From Alteromonas ponticola (GTDB lineage: Bacteria > Pseudomonadota > Gammaproteobacteria > Enterobacterales > Alteromonadaceae), in contig NZ_JAATNW010000003.1 in NCBI RefSeq assembly GCF_012911815.1, positions 124,001 through 188,000 of the forward strand: a stretch of 64,000 bases of DNA. Reading direction: 5' to 3'. Shown here piece by piece: positions 17,819 through 28,218 of the stretch. The translations under genes were made by a program, and so were the position numbers. Numbering within the stretch: the stretch's first letter is position 1; every line of letters begins with the position of its first letter. The notes under the pieces were generated by a model. The model worked only from the letters and a program-made list of their open reading frames with translations, was not told the origin of the DNA and made no database searches.

Positions 17819-19506
17819 TGAAATGGTTGTATGCGGCGCTGTTAAGCGTAGCTTTTTCTTTAGAAGTCTTCGCTGACGTAGACAAAGTGGAAGCGTCAGT
17901 AGATAAAAATCCGGTGATGCTCGATGAAGCGATTATGTTGTCCGTCACCGCTTATGGCGATGTACAAAGGGAGGCATTTGATAGTTCGCCGCTGTTAAGC
18001 GATTTTGTAGTAGGCAGAACATCTGTCAGCAGCAAAACCTCAATCGTCAATTTTGACACCACCAGAACAACCACCTGGACGACAACTTTATTTCCACGAG
18101 GTAAAGGCAAGTTTGCTATCCCCTCGTTCACCATTGCTGGCAAACAAACCGCCCCTATCGAAATTGAAGTCGTTGCGGTGAAGCAAGATGAGACCCAACC
18201 CGCCCGCGATTATTATGTTACCACCGACGTTGATGCTAACTCGGTTTATTTGCACCAGCAAATTCGCTATACCGTTAAACTTTTTCTGGCTACCAATATC
18301 GAGCGAGGCAGCCTTGACGCCCCCACGTTGGCTAAGGCGCAAATCAAACAACTTGGCGACGACAAGCAATATTCCGATATTATCAATGGCCGACGCTACC
18401 AGGTAATCGAGCGAACCTTTGCGGTGATCCCTCAACAATCCGGTGATTTCACTATTCGCGGCCCTGTCTTTAGTGGTGAAGTGCTTGCTGCAAATTCGAA
18501 TCAGCGATTTGGATTCTTTAACAGAACGCAGGAAGTCAATCGCATCGGCGCAGATATCGATATTCAGGTCAAAGCAAAGCCCGAAGGGATTGACTATCAC
18601 TGGTTGCCAAGTGAGTTCGTGCGTTTAGATGAAGAATGGCAATCTGACGACTTTGTGGTGGGTGAGCCCATAACACGCACCATCAGTCTGACTGCTGTCG
18701 GACTGGTTGAAGAGCAGCTTCCTGAGTTGCCCCAGTCATATCCTCCGCATTTTAAACTCTATCCCGATCAAGCCGTAACGGCAACCGTGGACAAAAACAA
18801 CACGCTGATCGCGCAACGTAAAGAGTCGCTCGCGGTGATCCCCACCCAAGCCGGGGATTTTGTGTTACCCGAAGTGACGGTCCCCTGGTTTAATGTGCTA
18901 ACTGAACAAACTGAATATGCCACACTACCTGCGCGAACCATCACTATCCAGCCGGCCGCGGCCGGTACAGTCGTATCGCCTCCGACGACTCACCCCCAAC
19001 CGGAATCAACCCTGCAAGCACCAGCAAATAGTCGCCCCGACACAAACGCTGTCAGTCACCTGAATGTGACAGTGGTTATCACGTTAATGACACTTCTGGG
19101 TATCACGATGGCAGGCTGGGCCATCACCTGGTGGAAGTACCGTCGACTTAAAGCGGCTTCAACCTCCCAATATATGCCTCCTCGTACCTTGGTGTCACCC
19201 AACAGTGAACAAGCGTATAAGCACTTATTGCAGACCGTTAAATCAGGCGATGCAGCACCGATTTATCAGTCGTTAATGGCATGGCTAAACACTTTCGCGC
19301 CTTATCACGTAAAAGCACCGTCTGACTGGTCGGGATCACAGGTTTTTCAGCCCTACATCGACACGCTTTTTGCGATCAAATACGGTAATGATGCATCAGG
19401 CTGGGACCGCCAGGCGTTTACTGAACAAGTTGTTACGCTGCACAAACAGTTCAAAAAAAAGAAGACAGGGAGTAAAGCGGCCTTACCCGCACTCTATCCA
19501 CAATAA
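17818..19506 (+). CDS. BatD family protein
   Basis: Large periplasm-exposed, membrane-anchored protein that closes Bat/MoxR operons. A signal peptide (about 1-20, ending VFADV) is followed by Ig-like beta domains with the family motif VDKNPVMLDEAIMLSV. A membrane helix is near 408-428, and a basic cytoplasmic tail ends at residue 562. The ATG at 17818 overlaps the previous stop (TAATG) and has GGAGAG 8 bases upstream, so it is preferred to a TTG six bases earlier. Its contribution to stress tolerance is known only from family context. Confidence 0.87.
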   Translation: MKWLYAALLSVAFSLEVFADVDKVEASVDKNPVMLDEAIMLSVTAYGDVQREAFDSSPLLSDFVVGRTSVSSKTSIVNFDTTRTTTWTTTLFPRGKGKFAIPSFTIAGKQTAPIEIEVVAVKQDETQPARDYYVTTDVDANSVYLHQQIRYTVKLFLATNIERGSLDAPTLAKAQIKQLGDDKQYSDIINGRRYQVIERTFAVIPQQSGDFTIRGPVFSGEVLAANSNQRFGFFNRTQEVNRIGADIDIQVKAKPEGIDYHWLPSEFVRLDEEWQSDDFVVGEPITRTISLTAVGLVEEQLPELPQSYPPHFKLYPDQAVTATVDKNNTLIAQRKESLAVIPTQAGDFVLPEVTVPWFNVLTEQTEYATLPARTITIQPAAAGTVVSPPTTHPQPESTLQAPANSRPDTNAVSHLNVTVVITLMTLLGITMAGWAITWWKYRRLKAASTSQYMPPRTLVSPNSEQAYKHLLQTVKSGDAAPIYQSLMAWLNTFAPYHVKAPSDWSGSQVFQPYIDTLFAIKYGNDASGWDRQAFTEQVVTLHKQFKKKKTGSKAALPALYPQ

Positions 19507-19559
19507 TGTCTTACCGACAAATAAAACGATGGAATATACCCGTTTAAACAGGAGAGAAG

Positions 19560-21416
19560 ATGAAAAAGCAAATTTGCAAATTAACGCCAATGGCAATGCT
19601 GATTTCAGGGCTAATGGCATGTTCGCCGGCCCCTGAAACGACCACACAAACTACCGCGGCTGATCTGGCAACTGAGTCTACGCAAAAATCAGAATCGGAA
19701 CGACTAGACGCGTTTTTTGAACGCACCTTCCAACAAGACCTGGATCGCTCACCGTTGTTCCAAAGTTACTTGGGGATTAAGGGCGAGCAGTATGGCGAAT
19801 GGGACGATGTCAGTGAAGAGCGCCAGGATGAGCAAATTGCGATTGCAAAAAATCGTCTTGAAGAGCTAGATAATTTTGATACGGAAAAGTTATCTGAACA
19901 AGAAAAACTTAGCCTGCGTTTGTACCGTGATCAAATTGAAAAACAACTTAAAAACGACCAGTTCCGTCATCATTATTATGTCGTACATCAGTTCAGAGCA
20001 GCCCATACCATGGTGCCCAGCTTTCTGATTAACATTCATAGCGTAACCAACAAATCTGATGCACAGGCGTACATCAGTCGTCTTGATAAGGTGGATACTT
20101 TCTTTGATCAGGTTATTGACCAAATGAAACTGCGTGAAGAGAAGAAAGTTTTTCCGCCTAAATGGTCCTACGATCAGATGATACAGGCATCAGAAAATGT
20201 CATTTCCGGCGCGCCTTTTGACACCTCCGACGAAACCTCTTCAATCTGGGAAGACTTCCAGAATAAAGTTAACGCTCTTGAGATTGATGAAACTGACAAG
20301 CAAGTATTGCTTGAAGAAGCAAAAGCGGCACTTCTGACTTCTGTCAGACCCGCCTATGAAAATTTAATCGCTGAATTAAAACACCAGAGAGAGTTAACGC
20401 CAGACGGTGACGGTGTATGGCGTTTGCCGGAAGGAGACAAGTGGTACGATAATCGTTTAGCCTGGTTTACCTCTACGGATTTGACTGCAGATGAAGTCCA
20501 CAATATTGGACGTGAGAATGTTGAGCGTATTCACAACGCAATGAAAGACATCATGAAGCAGGTCGAATTTGACGGTACCCTGCAGGAATTTTTCGAATTC
20601 ATGCGTAACGATGATCAGTTTTACTATGCTAATACCGATGAGGGTCGTCAAAAATACATGGACGAGGCGAAAAGAGCAGTGGATGAAATGCGTGAAGCCA
20701 TTCCTGAGTATTTTGGCCTGATCCCGGAAGCCGACATGGTGGTTAAACGTGTTGAAGCGTTCCGCGAAGAGTCTGCCGGTAAAGCCTTCTATCAAAGCCC
20801 TGCGCAGGATGGGAGTCGTCCGGGTATCTATTATGCTAATTTGTACGACATGCGTTCGATGCCAACCTACCAGCTGGAAGCCCTCGCCTATCATGAAGGT
20901 ATTCCCGGTCACCATATGCAACGCGCCATCGCTCAAGAACTGGATAGCGTACCGCAGTTTCAGAAATTCCTGAGCGAAACCGCCTACACAGAAGGCTGGG
21001 GCTTATATTCAGAAGAGCTAGCCAAAGATATGGGCTTCTATAAAGACCCCTACTCTGATTTTGGGCGTCTGGCCATGGAGTTGTGGCGGGCCTGTCGTTT
21101 AGTGGTCGATACAGGTATTCACTCAAAACAATGGTCTCGTGAAAAAGCCATTGATTACCTCATTGAAAATACACCAAACCCAGAAGCAGACGCGGTCAAA
21201 GCGATTGAACGCTACATTGCTATGCCGGGTCAGGCAACAGCCTACATGATCGGTAAGCTTAAGATTATGGAGTTACGCCAAAAAGCCATGGACGAATTGG
21301 GCGACAAGTTCGATTATAAAGGCTTCCATGATGAAATTCTCAAAGATGGTCCAGTGCCTCTGTCTATACTTGAAGAGAAAATTAACGGTTGGATAAAAAA
21401 AGTAAAACAAGCCTAA
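19560..21416 (+). CDS. DUF885 family lipoprotein, probable metallopeptidase
   Basis: 618-residue outer-envelope lipoprotein. The signal peptide ends in LMAC (lipobox Cys about residue 21). DUF885 proteins are putative gluzincin-like carboxypeptidases. The zinc-binding motif YHEGIPGHHMQ is present at about residue 445, and the second motif TAYTEGWGLYSEEL supplies the downstream glutamate. GIYYANLYDMRSMPTYQLEALAYHEG is also characteristic. It is transcribed alone, with 53 bases between it and batD and its own terminator downstream. Confidence 0.9.
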   Translation: MKKQICKLTPMAMLISGLMACSPAPETTTQTTAADLATESTQKSESERLDAFFERTFQQDLDRSPLFQSYLGIKGEQYGEWDDVSEERQDEQIAIAKNRLEELDNFDTEKLSEQEKLSLRLYRDQIEKQLKNDQFRHHYYVVHQFRAAHTMVPSFLINIHSVTNKSDAQAYISRLDKVDTFFDQVIDQMKLREEKKVFPPKWSYDQMIQASENVISGAPFDTSDETSSIWEDFQNKVNALEIDETDKQVLLEEAKAALLTSVRPAYENLIAELKHQRELTPDGDGVWRLPEGDKWYDNRLAWFTSTDLTADEVHNIGRENVERIHNAMKDIMKQVEFDGTLQEFFEFMRNDDQFYYANTDEGRQKYMDEAKRAVDEMREAIPEYFGLIPEADMVVKRVEAFREESAGKAFYQSPAQDGSRPGIYYANLYDMRSMPTYQLEALAYHEGIPGHHMQRAIAQELDSVPQFQKFLSETAYTEGWGLYSEELAKDMGFYKDPYSDFGRLAMELWRACRLVVDTGIHSKQWSREKAIDYLIENTPNPEADAVKAIERYIAMPGQATAYMIGKLKIMELRQKAMDELGDKFDYKGFHDEILKDGPVPLSILEEKINGWIKKVKQA

Positions 21417-21424
21417 AAAGTATG

Positions 21425-21453
21425 AAGCCCGGCAACTAGTCGGGCTTTTTTTT
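21425..21453 (+). terminator. Intrinsic terminator after DUF885 gene
   Basis: AAGCCCG (21425-21431) pairs with CGGGCTT (21441-21447), followed by an uninterrupted T-run. It lies about 10 bases after the stop codon. Confidence 0.85.
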
Positions 21454-21496
21454 GCGAAGGTGAAATGAATAGCTTTTTACACTGGTCTTATCAAAC

Positions 21497-22009
21497 ATGA
21501 AGACAAAACAACAACGCTATGAAGCACTGGTTCACGCTTTTCACGCGGATATTTATCGCTATGCGGTCTGGCTGGTGAAAGACACCTCGGTGGCGGAAGA
21601 CATCGTGCAGGAGACGTTTCTGCGCGCCTGGAAATCGCTGGATGCGTTACAGGATGAACAGGCGGCGAAATCGTGGCTTATCACCATTCTTAAACGAGAA
21701 AACGCACGAAGATTTGAGCGTAAACAACTACCTCTGGTTGAGATTGACGAAGCATTGTTGTTAGATGACATTGAGCCGGTTCAAGTCTCCATGCAGCAGC
21801 GCGACATTCAACGTTTGCTGGCAGGACTCAGCACAGAATACAGAGAGCCATTGGTACTGCAGTTAATCTTCGGGTTCAGTGGCGAGGAAATTGCCCAGCA
21901 ACTTAATCTAAACAAAAACACGGTAATGACCCGTTTGTTCAGAGCCAGAAATCAAATTCGTGAAGCACTAGATAATCAAGCAAGTTTTAGAGGGTCTAAA
22001 AATGGATGA
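21497..22009 (+). CDS. ECF-type RNA polymerase sigma factor
   Basis: 170-residue sigma-70 family factor with only regions 2 and 4. Region 2 is at about 15-80 (DIYRYAVWLVKDTSVAEDIVQETFLRAWKSL) and region 4 at about 110-160 (LQLIFGFSGEEIAQQLNLNKNTVMTRLFRARNQIREAL). It overlaps the next gene by 8 bases, and that gene encodes a membrane protein with the layout of an anti-sigma factor. The target regulon is not evident from this window. Confidence 0.92.
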   Translation: MKTKQQRYEALVHAFHADIYRYAVWLVKDTSVAEDIVQETFLRAWKSLDALQDEQAAKSWLITILKRENARRFERKQLPLVEIDEALLLDDIEPVQVSMQQRDIQRLLAGLSTEYREPLVLQLIFGFSGEEIAQQLNLNKNTVMTRLFRARNQIREALDNQASFRGSKNG

Positions 22010-22709
22010 GTTAGAATTCAGACGTCGTATCTATGCTGATCCTCATACCACTGATGAGGCGGTTATTGCAGCAGCTGAGGCAGACACTAATAAACAGGCA
22101 TTCTGGAATGAGATTAAAGCCTTCAATGCAAAGCTCGAAAAAGCTGTGGATATTGATGTGCCAGATGATTTAGTACATCGCTTAATCTGGCAACAGGGGG
22201 TCAGGCAATACAAGCACGAGAAGCGAAAAAAACGTCGCCTGTTTGCTTTTGCCGCTTCAATAGCGTTGGTTGCAGGTATCAGCTTTACCTTGTGGGATCA
22301 ATGGCTATACGCAGACTTGCAAAAACAATTGCTGACCCACGTGTCACATGCAACTGAAGAAATATCCTATTCAACCAAACCTGCTGGCCTGGGTAAGGTA
22401 AATGCAAAACTTGCCAGCTTTGGTGGCCATTTTGAGCAGGAAATTGGAGAAGTCGAAGTGGCTAACTATTGCTATCTGGGGGCTGTCAAAGCATTGCACC
22501 TGATATTGTCCACCGCACAAGGCTCACTATCAGTGTTTATCCTACCTGAAAACGAGCGCCGCGCCGTTGCAGAACAGTTCTCAGACGGCAATTTTAAAGG
22601 TTCGTTGCTGACCATGGATAACCGTAACGTGGTTGTGATAGGAGCTACGAATGCCGATCTATCGTCGCTGGAAAGCAAAATTAAACAAAGCCTTAAATTT
22701 ACTGTTTAA
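22002..22709 (+). CDS. DUF3379 membrane protein, probable cognate anti-sigma factor
   Basis: 235 residues: a cytoplasmic N-terminus (about 1-76) starting MDELEFRRRIYADP, one membrane helix (about 80-100, LFAFAASIALVAGISFTLW) and a periplasmic C-terminal domain. This is the DUF3379 arrangement. Translational coupling to the sigma gene and the single-pass layout suggest it sequesters the sigma factor at the membrane until an envelope signal arrives. That role is inferred from context; no classical zinc anti-sigma (HxxxCxxC) motif is present. Confidence 0.8.
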   Translation: MDELEFRRRIYADPHTTDEAVIAAAEADTNKQAFWNEIKAFNAKLEKAVDIDVPDDLVHRLIWQQGVRQYKHEKRKKRRLFAFAASIALVAGISFTLWDQWLYADLQKQLLTHVSHATEEISYSTKPAGLGKVNAKLASFGGHFEQEIGEVEVANYCYLGAVKALHLILSTAQGSLSVFILPENERRAVAEQFSDGNFKGSLLTMDNRNVVVIGATNADLSSLESKIKQSLKFTV

Positions 22710-22781
22710 AAAACTATCTTGTCCACACCATAGAGACTTCTGTCACTTCCTGATAGCATTAAAAGAAAAAAGGATAACGCT

Positions 22782-24293
22782 ATGGCAACAGGTACAATCA
22801 TTTCGTTAGGGCTTTACTTTGTGGTGATGCTTGGCATCGGCTTGTTCGCTTATCGGCAAACCGACACCAATGTTGAAGGCTATATGTTGGGTGGGCGTCA
22901 GTTAGGCCCTGCGGTAACAGCACTTTCGGCCGGTGCATCTGACATGAGTGGCTGGATGTTGATGGGGCTACCGGGTGCAATGTATGTTTCCGGTATATCC
23001 GCAGGATGGATAGCAGTGGGCCTGACACTAGGGGCACTGGCGAACTATTTGCTGGTGGCACCACGTTTGCGGGTTTATACCGAAGTGGCCAACAACTCTA
23101 TCACCCTGCCCGATTATTTTGAAAACCGCTTTGCAGATAATTCTCGCGTGCTGCGTGTAATAGCCTCCGTGGTTATCGTTATATTCTTCACACTTTACAC
23201 CTCATCTGGTGTGGTCGCCGGTGGCAAACTGTTTGAATCCTCTTTTAATTTAAGCTACGAGATTGGCCTGTACGTGACCGCTGGGGTGGTAGTGGCCTAT
23301 ACACTGGTCGGTGGTTTTATGGCAGTGAGCATGACGGATTTTGTGCAAGGCTGCATCATGTTCGTGTCGTTGGTTATGGTACCCGTGGTAGTGGTGATGG
23401 AGCTGGGTGGATTTAACGAAGCGGTTATGGCGATTGAAAATATCAATCCGGATCTGTTAAAACCTTTTGTTGATGCGATTGAGGGGGAGCACCTTACCGC
23501 AATAGGAATAATATCGCTGATGGCGTGGGGATTAGGTTATTTTGGTCAACCCCACATTATCGTCAGGTTCATGGCAATCCGTTCAGTAAAAGATATCTCC
23601 ACTGCACGTAATATTGGAATGAGCTGGATGATTGTATCAATTACCGGCGCGTTGATGACAGGGTTGTTTGGCCTGGCTTATGTAACCACAATGCAGCAAA
23701 CTCAGATTGATCCTGAAACGGTATTTATCCATCTGTCGCAAATACTGTTCCACCCGCTAATTGGAGGCTTCTTACTGGCCGCCATCCTGGCAGCTATTAT
23801 GAGTACTATTTCATCGCAGCTGTTAGTCACATCAAGTTCGTTAACCAGTGACTTTTATCAGGCATTTTTACGCAAAGACGCAACAGATATGGAACTGGTT
23901 ATTGCGGGCCGCGTTTCTGTTGTTGCCGTTGCGCTTGTTTCCATTTATTTAGCCTATGATCGTGATTCAACTATCTTAAATTTAGTGAGCAATGCATGGG
24001 CCGGATTCGGTGCAGCGTTTGGCCCACTGGTGCTGTTCAGCTTATTCCGCAGAGATATGACGCGCAGAGCCGCCCTCGGGGGGATGGTTGTGGGCGCAGT
24101 TACTGTTCTGCTGTGGATTTACCTGCCGGTTGAAATCAACGGTCAATCGCTGAGTAACTGGATGTATGAAATTGTCCCTGGCTTTGTGTTGTCCAGTTTA
24201 ACTATTCTCGTGTTAAGCAAGTTTGGCAAGCCAAGAGAAGGTGTCACCGACACCTTCGACAAATTTCAAGCAGAGTTGAAATCTCAACTATAA
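22782..24293 (+). CDS. putP: Sodium/proline symporter PutP
   Basis: 503-residue sodium:solute symporter (SSF family) with about 13 membrane helices. The family pattern is clear: GGRQLGPAVTALSAGASDMSGWMLMGLPGAMYVSG (Na+ and proline site in helix 2), then GWGLGYFGQPHIIVRFMAIRS, and the AILAAIMSTISSQLLVTSSSLTSDFY segment of helix 8. Length is close to E. coli PutP (502). It is a single gene with its own terminator. Specificity for proline is inferred from strong motif agreement; no putA lies nearby to confirm it. Confidence 0.9.
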   Translation: MATGTIISLGLYFVVMLGIGLFAYRQTDTNVEGYMLGGRQLGPAVTALSAGASDMSGWMLMGLPGAMYVSGISAGWIAVGLTLGALANYLLVAPRLRVYTEVANNSITLPDYFENRFADNSRVLRVIASVVIVIFFTLYTSSGVVAGGKLFESSFNLSYEIGLYVTAGVVVAYTLVGGFMAVSMTDFVQGCIMFVSLVMVPVVVVMELGGFNEAVMAIENINPDLLKPFVDAIEGEHLTAIGIISLMAWGLGYFGQPHIIVRFMAIRSVKDISTARNIGMSWMIVSITGALMTGLFGLAYVTTMQQTQIDPETVFIHLSQILFHPLIGGFLLAAILAAIMSTISSQLLVTSSSLTSDFYQAFLRKDATDMELVIAGRVSVVAVALVSIYLAYDRDSTILNLVSNAWAGFGAAFGPLVLFSLFRRDMTRRAALGGMVVGAVTVLLWIYLPVEINGQSLSNWMYEIVPGFVLSSLTILVLSKFGKPREGVTDTFDKFQAELKSQL

Positions 24294-24299
24294 AAATCA

Positions 24300-24326
24300 G
24301 CCGCGAAATATCGCGGCTTTTTTTTG
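24300..24326 (+). terminator. Intrinsic terminator after putP
   Basis: GCCGCGA pairs with TCGCGGC around an AATA loop (24300-24317), followed by nine T residues. Confidence 0.88.
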
Positions 24327-24379
24327 TCCGGAGTATACTGGTGTTATGCCCGTAGTCTTTGGACTTAAAGGAATAAGAG

Positions 24380-24396
24380 CGCTATTTGAAATAGCG
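24380..24396. promoter_or_regulatory. Perfect palindrome, candidate CysB (LysR-type) operator
   Basis: CGCTATTT-G-AAATAGCG is a perfect inverted repeat with 8-base arms. A TATAAT -10 box lies at 24443-24448 with no recognisable -35 box, so the likely start point is about 24455 and the palindrome is centred near -67. LysR-type activators typically bind a palindrome near -65 at promoters lacking a -35. CysB is the obvious candidate because the operon is for sulfate assimilation; that identity is inferred. Confidence 0.55.
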
Positions 24397-24442
24397 AAAT
24401 CGCATAGTAAAAATGATCCTAAATATGTTAGGGTTCTATACA

Positions 24443-24448
24443 TATAAT
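24443..24448 (+). promoter_or_regulatory. -10 box of the cys operon promoter
   Basis: Exact TATAAT, 36 bases before the cysD start codon. The -35 window (about 24420-24425) is AT-rich without a TTGACA-like hexamer, which suits an activator-dependent promoter. Confidence 0.5.
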
Positions 24449-24483
24449 TCTTTAGCATATAACTTTCTCATTCGGATTCGAAA

Positions 24484-25398
24484 ATGACTGACACAATTCC
24501 ATCAATTACGCATCTTAAACAGCTCGAAGCCGAAAGTATTCATATCTTCCGTGAGGTCGCCGCTGAGTTTGATAACCCGGTTATGCTGTATTCGGTAGGT
24601 AAGGATTCTTCGGTATTATTGCATTTGGCACGTAAAGCTTTTGCACCGGGGAAAATCCCCTTTCCTCTGATGCACGTCGATACTACCTGGAAATTTCAGG
24701 AGATGATTGAGTTTCGTGACCGCCAGGCCGAGAAGTACGGCTTTGATCTGATTGTTCATATCAATCAGGAAGGCGTTGCAGCCGGAATTGGTCCTTTTAC
24801 TCACGGTAGCGCCAAGCACACGGATATCATGAAAACCGCATCGCTCAAGCAGGCGTTGAACAAATACAAGTTTGATGCGGCTTTTGGTGGTGCTCGTCGC
24901 GATGAAGAAAAATCACGCGCGAAGGAGCGTGTCTACTCGTTCCGTGATAGCAACCACCGCTGGGATCCGAAAAACCAGCGCCCCGAATTATGGAGTATTT
25001 ATAACTCCCAGGTGAACAAGGGCGAAAGTATTCGCGTTTTCCCCATGTCCAACTGGACTGAACTGGATATCTGGCAGTATATCTACCTTGAAAATATCGA
25101 CATCCCATCATTGTACCTGGCGAAACCACGTCCTGTAGTAGAGCGTGATGGTGTGTTGATTATGGTAGATGATGACCGCATGCCTTTAAAAGAAGGCGAG
25201 ACGCCACAAATGAAGTCAGTTCGCTTCCGGACCTTAGGTTGTTATCCACTTACCGGGGCAGTGGAATCGACGGCGGCTACCTTGCCAGAAGTTATTCAGG
25301 AAATGTTGCTGACTAAAACATCTGAACGTCAGGGCCGCGTGATAGACCACGACAGTGCTGGTTCGATGGAGAAGAAAAAAATGGAAGGATACTTCTAA
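24484..25398 (+). CDS. cysD: Sulfate adenylyltransferase subunit 2 CysD
   Basis: Small subunit of ATP sulfurylase, which makes adenosine 5'-phosphosulfate from ATP and sulfate using energy from GTP hydrolysis by CysN. The PP-loop SVGKDSS is at residues 37-43, and conserved [16 protein letters not shown] and [10 protein letters not shown] follow. Length 304 compares with 302 in E. coli. It heads a five-gene operon, and the stop overlaps the cysC start (TAATG). Probably controlled through the palindrome and activator-type promoter just upstream. Confidence 0.96.
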   Translation: MTDTIPSITHLKQLEAESIHIFREVAAEFDNPVMLYSVGKDSSVLLHLARKAFAPGKIPFPLMHVDTTWKFQEMIEFRDRQAEKYGFDLIVHINQEGVAAGIGPFTHGSAKHTDIMKTASLKQALNKYKFDAAFGGARRDEEKSRAKERVYSFRDSNHRWDPKNQRPELWSIYNSQVNKGESIRVFPMSNWTELDIWQYIYLENIDIPSLYLAKPRPVVERDGVLIMVDDDRMPLKEGETPQMKSVRFRTLGCYPLTGAVESTAATLPEVIQEMLLTKTSERQGRVIDHDSAGSMEKKKMEGYF

Positions 25399-25991
25399 TG
25401 AAAACCAATATCGTGTGGCATCAACACGAAGTATCCAAAAAAACCCGCAGTGAGGCGTTAAAGCAAACCCCGCGCGTGATCTGGTTAACCGGCCTGAGTG
25501 GCTCGGGAAAATCTACTTTGGCTAACTTGCTCGAAAAAAAGCTTCACGATCAAAGTAGGCACACCTATTTGCTTGATGGTGACAACATCAGACATGGTTT
25601 ATGTGGTGACCTCGGCTTCAGTGATAAAGATCGGGTGGAAAATATTCGCCGTATCAGTGAGGTCGCTAAGCTCTTTGTTGATTCAGGCACCATCGTGTTG
25701 ACCGCTTTTATTTCTCCGTTTCAGGCTGATCGCGATTTTTGTCGCAACCTGGTTGAAAAAGGAGAGTTTGTTGAGGTGTTCGTCGATACGCCTTTAGAAA
25801 TATGCGAGCAGCGTGATCCGAAAGGGCTTTATAAAAAAGCGCGCAGCGGTGATATCAAAGATTTTACCGGTATCGATTCAGCCTATGAAGCGCCGGCTGC
25901 CGCTGAAGTTCACTTAACTTATAAAGAGGAAAGTGCTGAAGCTACCGCTGAACGCTTATATTCACTATTGAACGAAAGAGGCCTTGTGTAA
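25398..25991 (+). CDS. cysC: Adenylylsulfate kinase CysC
   Basis: Phosphorylates APS to PAPS, the second step of sulfate activation. Walker [10 protein letters not shown] is at residues 32-40, the substrate loop [27 protein letters not shown] follows, and [22 protein letters not shown] is present. At 197 residues it is close to the E. coli length (201). Both ends are coupled as TAATG to cysD and cysQ, so its position between cysD and cysN differs from the enterobacterial cysDNC order. Confidence 0.96.
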   Translation: MKTNIVWHQHEVSKKTRSEALKQTPRVIWLTGLSGSGKSTLANLLEKKLHDQSRHTYLLDGDNIRHGLCGDLGFSDKDRVENIRRISEVAKLFVDSGTIVLTAFISPFQADRDFCRNLVEKGEFVEVFVDTPLEICEQRDPKGLYKKARSGDIKDFTGIDSAYEAPAAAEVHLTYKEESAEATAERLYSLLNERGLV

Positions 25992-26779
25992 TGACCTTAC
26001 CTGACCCTCTCGCCCAACAGATTCTGCGCATTGCAAAAAAAGCAGGCAACGAAATCATGGGCATTTACGAGAAGGATTTTGACATTTATGAAAAGCAGGA
26101 TACCAGTCCTTTGACAGAAGCTGACCTGGCCGCGCATAAATGCATAGTCAAAGAGTTAAAAGAACTGTCCGACTTACCTATTCTGTCAGAAGAATCGGCA
26201 GACATTGACTGGGAAGAGCGCCAGACCTGGCAGCAGTACTGGTTGGTTGACCCGCTTGATGGTACCAAAGAGTTTATCAAGAAAAATGGTGAGTTTACGG
26301 TCAATATAGCGTTAATTGATAACGGTAAACCAACCATGGGCGTAGTTTATGCCCCAGCCCGCAAAGAAGCCTATGTAGGTATTGTGGGAAAAGGAGCCTG
26401 GATTGAAACAGCCGCAGGTACACAACCGATTGCGGCGCGCCAGCACCGCTCTGGCGAAACATGGAAGGTAGTCGGTAGCCGTTCGCATCAAAGTCCGGAA
26501 ATTAAAAATTTACTTGAGCAACTGGAAGGTGAAACCGAGCTGGTTGCCATGGGCAGTTCGCTGAAGCTGTGTCTGGTCGCCAGTGGTGACGCTCACCTAT
26601 ATCCCCGACTGGGCCCCACCTCCGAGTGGGACACCGGCGCCGCGCATGCAGTGGCGCTGGCAGCAGGTGCGAACGTGACCGTACTTGACCCTGACAACCC
26701 ATTAGATCCGGACGCTGAACCGTTAAGTTATAACCAGAAATCGTCTGTATTAAATCCCTTTTTCTTAGTGAGCGCATAA
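25991..26779 (+). CDS. cysQ: 3'(2'),5'-bisphosphate nucleotidase CysQ
   Basis: Inositol-monophosphatase-fold enzyme that degrades 3'-phosphoadenosine 5'-phosphate (PAP), the toxic by-product of PAPS use. Metal-binding motifs are present: EE in LPILSEES (about 66-69), DPLDGTKEF (87-95) and [15 protein letters not shown] near residue 217. Length 262 (E. coli CysQ about 246). Its place inside the operon couples PAP removal directly to PAPS production. Confidence 0.93.
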   Translation: MTLPDPLAQQILRIAKKAGNEIMGIYEKDFDIYEKQDTSPLTEADLAAHKCIVKELKELSDLPILSEESADIDWEERQTWQQYWLVDPLDGTKEFIKKNGEFTVNIALIDNGKPTMGVVYAPARKEAYVGIVGKGAWIETAAGTQPIAARQHRSGETWKVVGSRSHQSPEIKNLLEQLEGETELVAMGSSLKLCLVASGDAHLYPRLGPTSEWDTGAAHAVALAAGANVTVLDPDNPLDPDAEPLSYNQKSSVLNPFFLVSA

Positions 26780-26781
26780 GC

Positions 26782-28194
26782 ATGAATAGTGAAAATAGTT
26801 TGTTGCAAGAAGACGTTCTTGCTTATTTGGAACAACATGAACAAAAAGATCTACTGCGTTTTTTAACCTGCGGCAGTGTTGACGATGGTAAAAGCACGTT
26901 AATTGGTCGTTTATTACACGACTCCAAAATGATCTATGAAGACCAGTTGGCTGCCATTACCAAAGACAGTAAAAAAATGGGCACTACCGGTGACAAGGTG
27001 GACCTGGCATTGTTGGTTGATGGACTACAGTCAGAACGCGAACAGGGTATCACCATCGATGTGGCCTACCGTTACTTCTCAACGGATAAGCGTAAATTTA
27101 TCATTGCCGATACTCCAGGGCATGAGCAGTATACCCGCAACATGGTTACCGGAGCCTCGACCTGCGATCTCGCCATTATTCTGGTAGATGCGCGCGGTGG
27201 TGTAAAAACGCAAACCAAGCGTCATTCTTTTTTGGTTAACCTGCTCGGGATCAAACACGTGGTAGTGGCCATCAATAAGATGGATCTGATGGGCTACAGT
27301 GAAGAGACCTATAATCAAATTCGTGAGGATTATCTCGAATTTGCCAAAAATCTGGATATTCCTGACATTCGCTTTGTTCCTATTTCAGCCCTTGAGGGTG
27401 ACAATGTGGTTAACAAGAGCGAACATACTCCCTGGTTTGAAGGTGAGCCACTCATGATGCTGCTAGAAAGCATTGAGATTGGTGAAGATAACAATCACGA
27501 TGACTTCCGCTTCCCTGTGCAATATGTAAACCGTCCTAATCTGGATTTTCGTGGCTTCGCGGGGACGGTGGTTTCAGGCCAAATCGCACCGGGTGATGAG
27601 ATCACGGCCCTCCCCTCAGGTAAAAAGTCTAAAGTTAAATCGGTGGTTAACTTTGACGGCGAGCAAGAGCGCGCCTATGTACCTCAGGCAACAACCCTGA
27701 CACTTGAAGACGAAATTGATATTTCACGCGGTGATATGATTGTGAAATCTGACAACCTGCCGTTGTCATCTTCTCAGTTTAAATCGCATTTAGTGTGGAT
27801 GTCTGAAGAACCGTTAATGCCTAACAAGCAGTATGCATTCAAGTTTGCTACCAAAACGACGTCGGGCGCGGTGGCGCATATTGATTACCAAATCGATGTG
27901 AATACGCTAGAGAAAAAAGACGCGTTACATCTGAACTTGAATGAAATTGCCGTAGTTGATTTGAAGTTTACCCAACCTGTCGCGTGTGACCCCTACACCA
28001 GAAACAGAACGACAGGGGCGTTTATCGTCATCGATCGTCTTACTAATGGTACCGTGGGTGCAGGCATGATCATTGATGAGTTATCCAAGGATCAACAGCA
28101 CGCTTCTACGCACTACTCTGAATTCGAACTTGAATTCAATGCACTAGTACGTAAACACTTCCCGCATTGGAACGCTATCGATATTAGCAAGTAG
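26782..28194 (+). CDS. cysN: Sulfate adenylyltransferase subunit 1 CysN (GTPase)
   Basis: GTPase subunit of ATP sulfurylase, an EF-Tu relative. G1 GSVDDGKST is at residues 31-39, G3 DTPGHEQY at 110-117, and G4 AINKMD is near 164. Three domains are complete in 470 residues, and there is no C-terminal APS-kinase fusion, in keeping with a separate cysC. It starts two bases after cysQ ends. Confidence 0.96.
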   Translation: MNSENSLLQEDVLAYLEQHEQKDLLRFLTCGSVDDGKSTLIGRLLHDSKMIYEDQLAAITKDSKKMGTTGDKVDLALLVDGLQSEREQGITIDVAYRYFSTDKRKFIIADTPGHEQYTRNMVTGASTCDLAIILVDARGGVKTQTKRHSFLVNLLGIKHVVVAINKMDLMGYSEETYNQIREDYLEFAKNLDIPDIRFVPISALEGDNVVNKSEHTPWFEGEPLMMLLESIEIGEDNNHDDFRFPVQYVNRPNLDFRGFAGTVVSGQIAPGDEITALPSGKKSKVKSVVNFDGEQERAYVPQATTLTLEDEIDISRGDMIVKSDNLPLSSSQFKSHLVWMSEEPLMPNKQYAFKFATKTTSGAVAHIDYQIDVNTLEKKDALHLNLNEIAVVDLKFTQPVACDPYTRNRTTGAFIVIDRLTNGTVGAGMIIDELSKDQQHASTHYSEFELEFNALVRKHFPHWNAIDISK

Positions 28195-28218
28195 CCACCA
28201 TAAAGGAAGTTCACAACT

